Below, piece by piece: positions 30,301-31,498 of a DNA stretch of 31,498 bases. The stretch's first letter is position 1. Each line of letters begins with the position of its first letter. Location of the stretch: assembly GCA_002305925.1 (NCBI GenBank), contig DBRL01000011.1:53365-84862 (forward strand), given 5' to 3'. The DNA comes from Candidatus Peregrinibacteria bacterium UBA1369 (GTDB lineage Bacteria > Patescibacteriota > Gracilibacteria > UBA1369). Both the position numbers and the translations under genes were made by a program. The notes under the pieces are model-generated. The model was not told where the DNA came from and made no database searches. It saw only the letters and a list, made by a program, of their open reading frames with translations.

Positions 30301-30553
30301 GCAATTCCTGCCGCCAACTGGCACCGAGGCTGGTGAAATTGATCGGCGCTGTTTTCTCCGGGGAGAGATAGGTGATTTCCGGTTCATAGATTACCGCATC
30401 GCCCAGAATTACTTCGCGAAAGAAGGGCTCCACGGGCTTGGCGGCAATTTTGCTGGCGGCAAGTAGGGGGTCAATTAAAAGAAAAGAAATCAGCAGCCCC
30501 GCGCAAATGCGTTTGAGTGTAGGCGCCAAAAGAAGAGTCATTTTTCTTATCAT
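27350..30553 (-). CDS. Secreted fusion: PGRP-type N-acetylmuramoyl-L-alanine amidase + Ig-like modules + SpoIID/LytB domain
   Basis: The 1067-residue product begins with a signal peptide (about 1-33, hydrophobic core GLLISFLLIDPLLAA). A beta-rich region follows (40-250), then an Amidase_2/PGRP domain (about 255-470) opening ISRAEWGADE. The domain has IIIHHTAS (first zinc His near 314), WGDIGYNYIIDQQGNIYEGR, and GHRDIMSTACPG (last ligands near 437 and 445), so all zinc ligands appear present. Two NBR1/Ig-like modules (near 490-600 and 615-725) carry NTGTQPW and NKGTAPW. After a Ser/Pro linker the C-terminal 280 residues form a SpoIID/LytB domain (NELPLEDYLKGIAEES, Glu near 905; IARTYARFY; GHGVGLSGCGA). 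SpoIID cleaves glycan strands stripped of stem peptides, so both activities in one chain could act in sequence on peptidoglycan. The start at 30553 or 30541. Confidence 0.9.
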   Translation of the reverse strand: MIRKMTLLLAPTLKRICAGLLISFLLIDPLLAASKIAAKPVEPFFREVILGDAVIYEPEITYLSPEKTAPINFTSLGASWRQELPPGTDVHLEVRLKKNGKYTEWYDLEADHDTKFGDENPEMASSIITTNLADGYQYRVSLHSSVATATPVFEDLKMTFINGGTPGERSNLLTSALVDFGPEQEVPPDDFDSDLYLQGLGTSKLVKGSALTAQAESPVIFPPQVKSTIKSPIRPRVKSVAGALKIISRAEWGADESLRIHNPDTAKEVTLVSLEDDYYVKFAEELKESRRIETDENGNQLTWPLSYPENIRKIIIHHTASTKNLDDPAKAIRDIYVWHTLSKGWGDIGYNYIIDQQGNIYEGRYGGEMVVGAHAGRGNFGSIGIAVLGNYQDEEPPEAVVTALTALVREKAQRYNIDTEGASLFRGEAYPNVMGHRDIMSTACPGDKLFAMLPVIRKLAKAQTSTVVVGSGASSYDFGWAAVSAPIVSMTPSSKKMASLKVKNTGTQPWTADSHFRVKSTENAKIFLNNSSNILTGTVGREVKPGETAEIKVLLSSKAVSGSALLELQPIINGHQNMDRSLSFGLQVSTPPPKLKYDYELTSIIYGKTEFKKGDLVTVTVKLRNKGTAPWQKTGNNRLTLGADAPRDHVNNLLSKPSNRLADLQEELVKSGELGTFVFNIRIPEKDGTYKEYFTPVVEGIQWMQNRNSYLLVQVGALTSADDTMVDGVPETIPNISQPSSGNVPASSAAPSSPPANSVSNPTPTGSGIVNIAPSKLVTTSRPRDIRIDLAYRGNPAVISADGPFALYEGKRKLADLSANEQVNVKYENGVFIATARLQNYNVAGRPRLVPAPGTIMRVDNWERRNTWGDKANNNEFRGTLEVLIYENELHLVNELPLEDYLKGIAEESSTAPDEKIKTIMVIARTYARFYMDVARKFPGAPFDLNDDPNYSQKYLGYSFEKRSPKTARLAAETAGKYVTYQGKLIKTPYFSRSDGKRTISAAQKWGWSDTPFLVSVDDSHCKSTEFAGHGVGLSGCGATALAQQGKTFKEIITYYYQGSEITQALY

Positions 30554-30574
30554 TGCGAAATTACTTATTTAAAT

Positions 30575-30583
30575 ATTATAACA
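30575..30583 (-). promoter_or_regulatory. Extended -10 promoter (TGTTATAAT) of the amidase-SpoIID gene
   Basis: TG-T-TATAAT on the minus strand, perfect for the -10 box, with a weak -35. The predicted leader is about 15 nt before the ATG at 30553, without a ribosome binding site. Confidence 0.55.
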
Positions 30584-30653
30584 CTAAAATCGTTGAAAAA
30601 TAACATCAGAAAGCGATCTTCCGCTTGACAGGGGCAGACTAAATCCCGGAAAC

Positions 30654-30686
30654 GACAAGGGGCGCCGCTGCGCGGCGCCCCTTGTC
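30654..30686. terminator. Perfect 15-bp hairpin between the SLH-like gene and the amidase gene
   Basis: GACAAGGGGCGCCGC (30654-30668) and GCGGCGCCCCTTGTC (30672-30686) are exactly complementary around a three-base loop. It would fold equally on either strand. It follows the stop of the SLH-like gene on the minus strand, but no T-run follows on either side. It may be a terminator, an RNA stabiliser or a protein site. Confidence 0.5.
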
Positions 30687-30720
30687 CCATTCCATTATAT
30701 TTTATCTCTACCGATAATTA

Positions 30721-31498
30721 CTATTTTATCAGCGATGGATCGGCCACCACCGCGTCCTGGAAGCGGGCCAGGAATCTGACCATGTCAGCCCTGGTGGCGT
30801 AGTTGAAGAGTGTGTCCTCATTGAACTCGTTCTTGGAGATCAGGTCGAAGTCGACACCGAAGGAATAGGCCTGGGCAATCCATTTCCAGTCGGGATTGCG
30901 GGCGTATTCGGCGATGATGAAGGCAGGCAGATTGGCCTCGTTGATTTCTATGCTTACGCCCAGACTGTCGACGATAGCCTGTCTGAACATGGCCATCAAT
31001 TCTATGTAGCTGACTTTCCCCAGAGGGGCCAGAGTTATGTCAGACGGGTTCTTGGGGTTAATGCGTCCCTTAAGGATGCCGGAAGCATAAACCGTGCGGA
31101 AGTCTGCCAATTCCTGGGCGCTGGCCGTCCTGATACTTTCGGCATCAGACAATCTGGTATACCAGTCAGTGCTAAGGTTTCTGGTGCGGATACTGGCTCC
31201 CAGCTCGCGCAGAATTCTTAGCGCCGCCAAGGCCGTGGTGTATCTGGCCTGAGGTGTTTCAGGAGTCATGTCGGCCTGGAAAATCTCCTGTTTGCCCTCG
31301 GCGGTGACCAATGACTGTAAATCCTTACAGTAGGCACTGTCAGGGCCACCAGCCAGGTAGAATGTTTTGTCGGCAACCACACAGGGAGTAGCGGTAGGCT
31401 GTGTCACACTTTTCGCCGGCTGATCGGGAGTGGTGTAATAGTTGTAGCTATAATTATAGACCGGTGTTGGAGTGGGTGTGGGTGTGGGGGTGGGGGTG
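30721..31498 (-). CDS. SLH-like surface protein, N-terminal part missing (right edge)
   Basis: The frame runs open to the right edge, so the N-terminus is not seen. The visible part starts with at least six Thr-Pro repeats (encoded by a GGGTGT-type repeat near 31450-31498), then a Tyr/Asn-rich spacer (VYNYSYNYYTT). The rest is a region of helical SLH-type modules, clearest at the C-terminus with FNYATRADMVRFLARFQDA (the 'tRae.a..l.r' S-layer homology signature) and LGKVSYIELMAMFRQAI. SLH domains bind secondary wall polymers or pyruvylated glycans, so this is probably an envelope or S-layer-associated protein with a flexible linker. An in-frame GTG at 31405-31407 is almost certainly an internal valine, because the upstream frame stays open and the repeats are in frame. 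The C-terminal end (SLIK) precedes the strong hairpin at 30654-30686. Confidence 0.75.
   Translation of the reverse strand, partial: TPTPTPTPTPTPVYNYSYNYYTTPDQPAKSVTQPTATPCVVADKTFYLAGGPDSAYCKDLQSLVTAEGKQEIFQADMTPETPQARYTTALAALRILRELGASIRTRNLSTDWYTRLSDAESIRTASAQELADFRTVYASGILKGRINPKNPSDITLAPLGKVSYIELMAMFRQAIVDSLGVSIEINEANLPAFIIAEYARNPDWKWIAQAYSFGVDFDLISKNEFNEDTLFNYATRADMVRFLARFQDAVVADPSLIK

Noticed and set aside
1..31498. CRISPR array, insertion sequence, prophage or integrase site
   Set aside because: I found no regularly spaced short repeats, transposase-like frames or tRNA-derived direct repeats; the tandem repeat at 582-1376 has only two full units of about 391 nt and differs from CRISPR.

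Overview
The window looks like a chromosomal segment of an uncultivated bacterium with a compact genome, most probably a member of the Patescibacteria/CPR group. This is an inference from the mix of genes, not a phylogenetic result. Genes are tightly packed with one-base or four-base overlaps. Translation starts almost never have a Shine-Dalgarno sequence, and predicted promoters sit only about 15-35 nt before the start codons. TGA works as a normal stop: YchF, RsmI and CdaA all end on TGA at the expected family C-terminus.

Layout, left to right. (1) 1-440: the 5' part of a DnaQ-like exonuclease gene running off the left edge, and tRNA-Phe(GAA), both on the minus strand. (2) 440-1782: about 1.3 kb with no credible protein gene. 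A strong promoter (549-577) precedes two tandem, diverged copies (about 391 nt each) of the same structured element. A third, truncated copy, a long inverted repeat and two terminator-like hairpins follow. This looks like a large structured noncoding RNA that I cannot assign to any known family, and it is the most interesting object here. (3) 1783-4906: a membrane-anchored cupredoxin-fold protein without copper ligands, then cdaA-cdaR (c-di-AMP synthesis and its YbbR-domain partner). (4) 4903-7345: two minus-strand genes of unknown function, and ychF. (5) 7364-12761: minus-strand genes for a RelA/SpoT homologue, MnmA, a sortase and an unknown helical protein. The RelA/SpoT homologue has an intact hydrolase, a synthetase with every key residue replaced, and a C-terminal four-helix membrane domain. 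(6) 12888-18372: an unknown minus-strand gene, then a plus-strand ligA-glycosyltransferase-dnaX run. (7) 18390-20883: the classical rpsO-pnp pair. (8) 21024-23003: a polytopic membrane protein, a DUF3307-type membrane protein and a stand-alone cyclic-nucleotide-binding domain protein. (9) 23147-26948: three type IV pilin-like proteins followed by a TsaB-like protein and RsmI. (10) 27040-31498: a small basic protein, a 1067-residue secreted fusion of an N-acetylmuramoyl-L-alanine amidase (PGRP fold) with a SpoIID/LytB domain, and an SLH-like surface protein running off the right edge.

Together the genes cover core information processing (ligA, dnaX, pnp, rpsO, mnmA, tsaB-like, rsmI, ychF), nucleotide second messengers (CdaA, RSH, cNMP-binding protein) and the cell surface (sortase, pilins, amidase-SpoIID, SLH-like protein, glycosyltransferase). 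Gene calls with named families rest on motifs read directly from the translated sequence. Promoters, terminators and RNA structure were found by eye and have not been computed.
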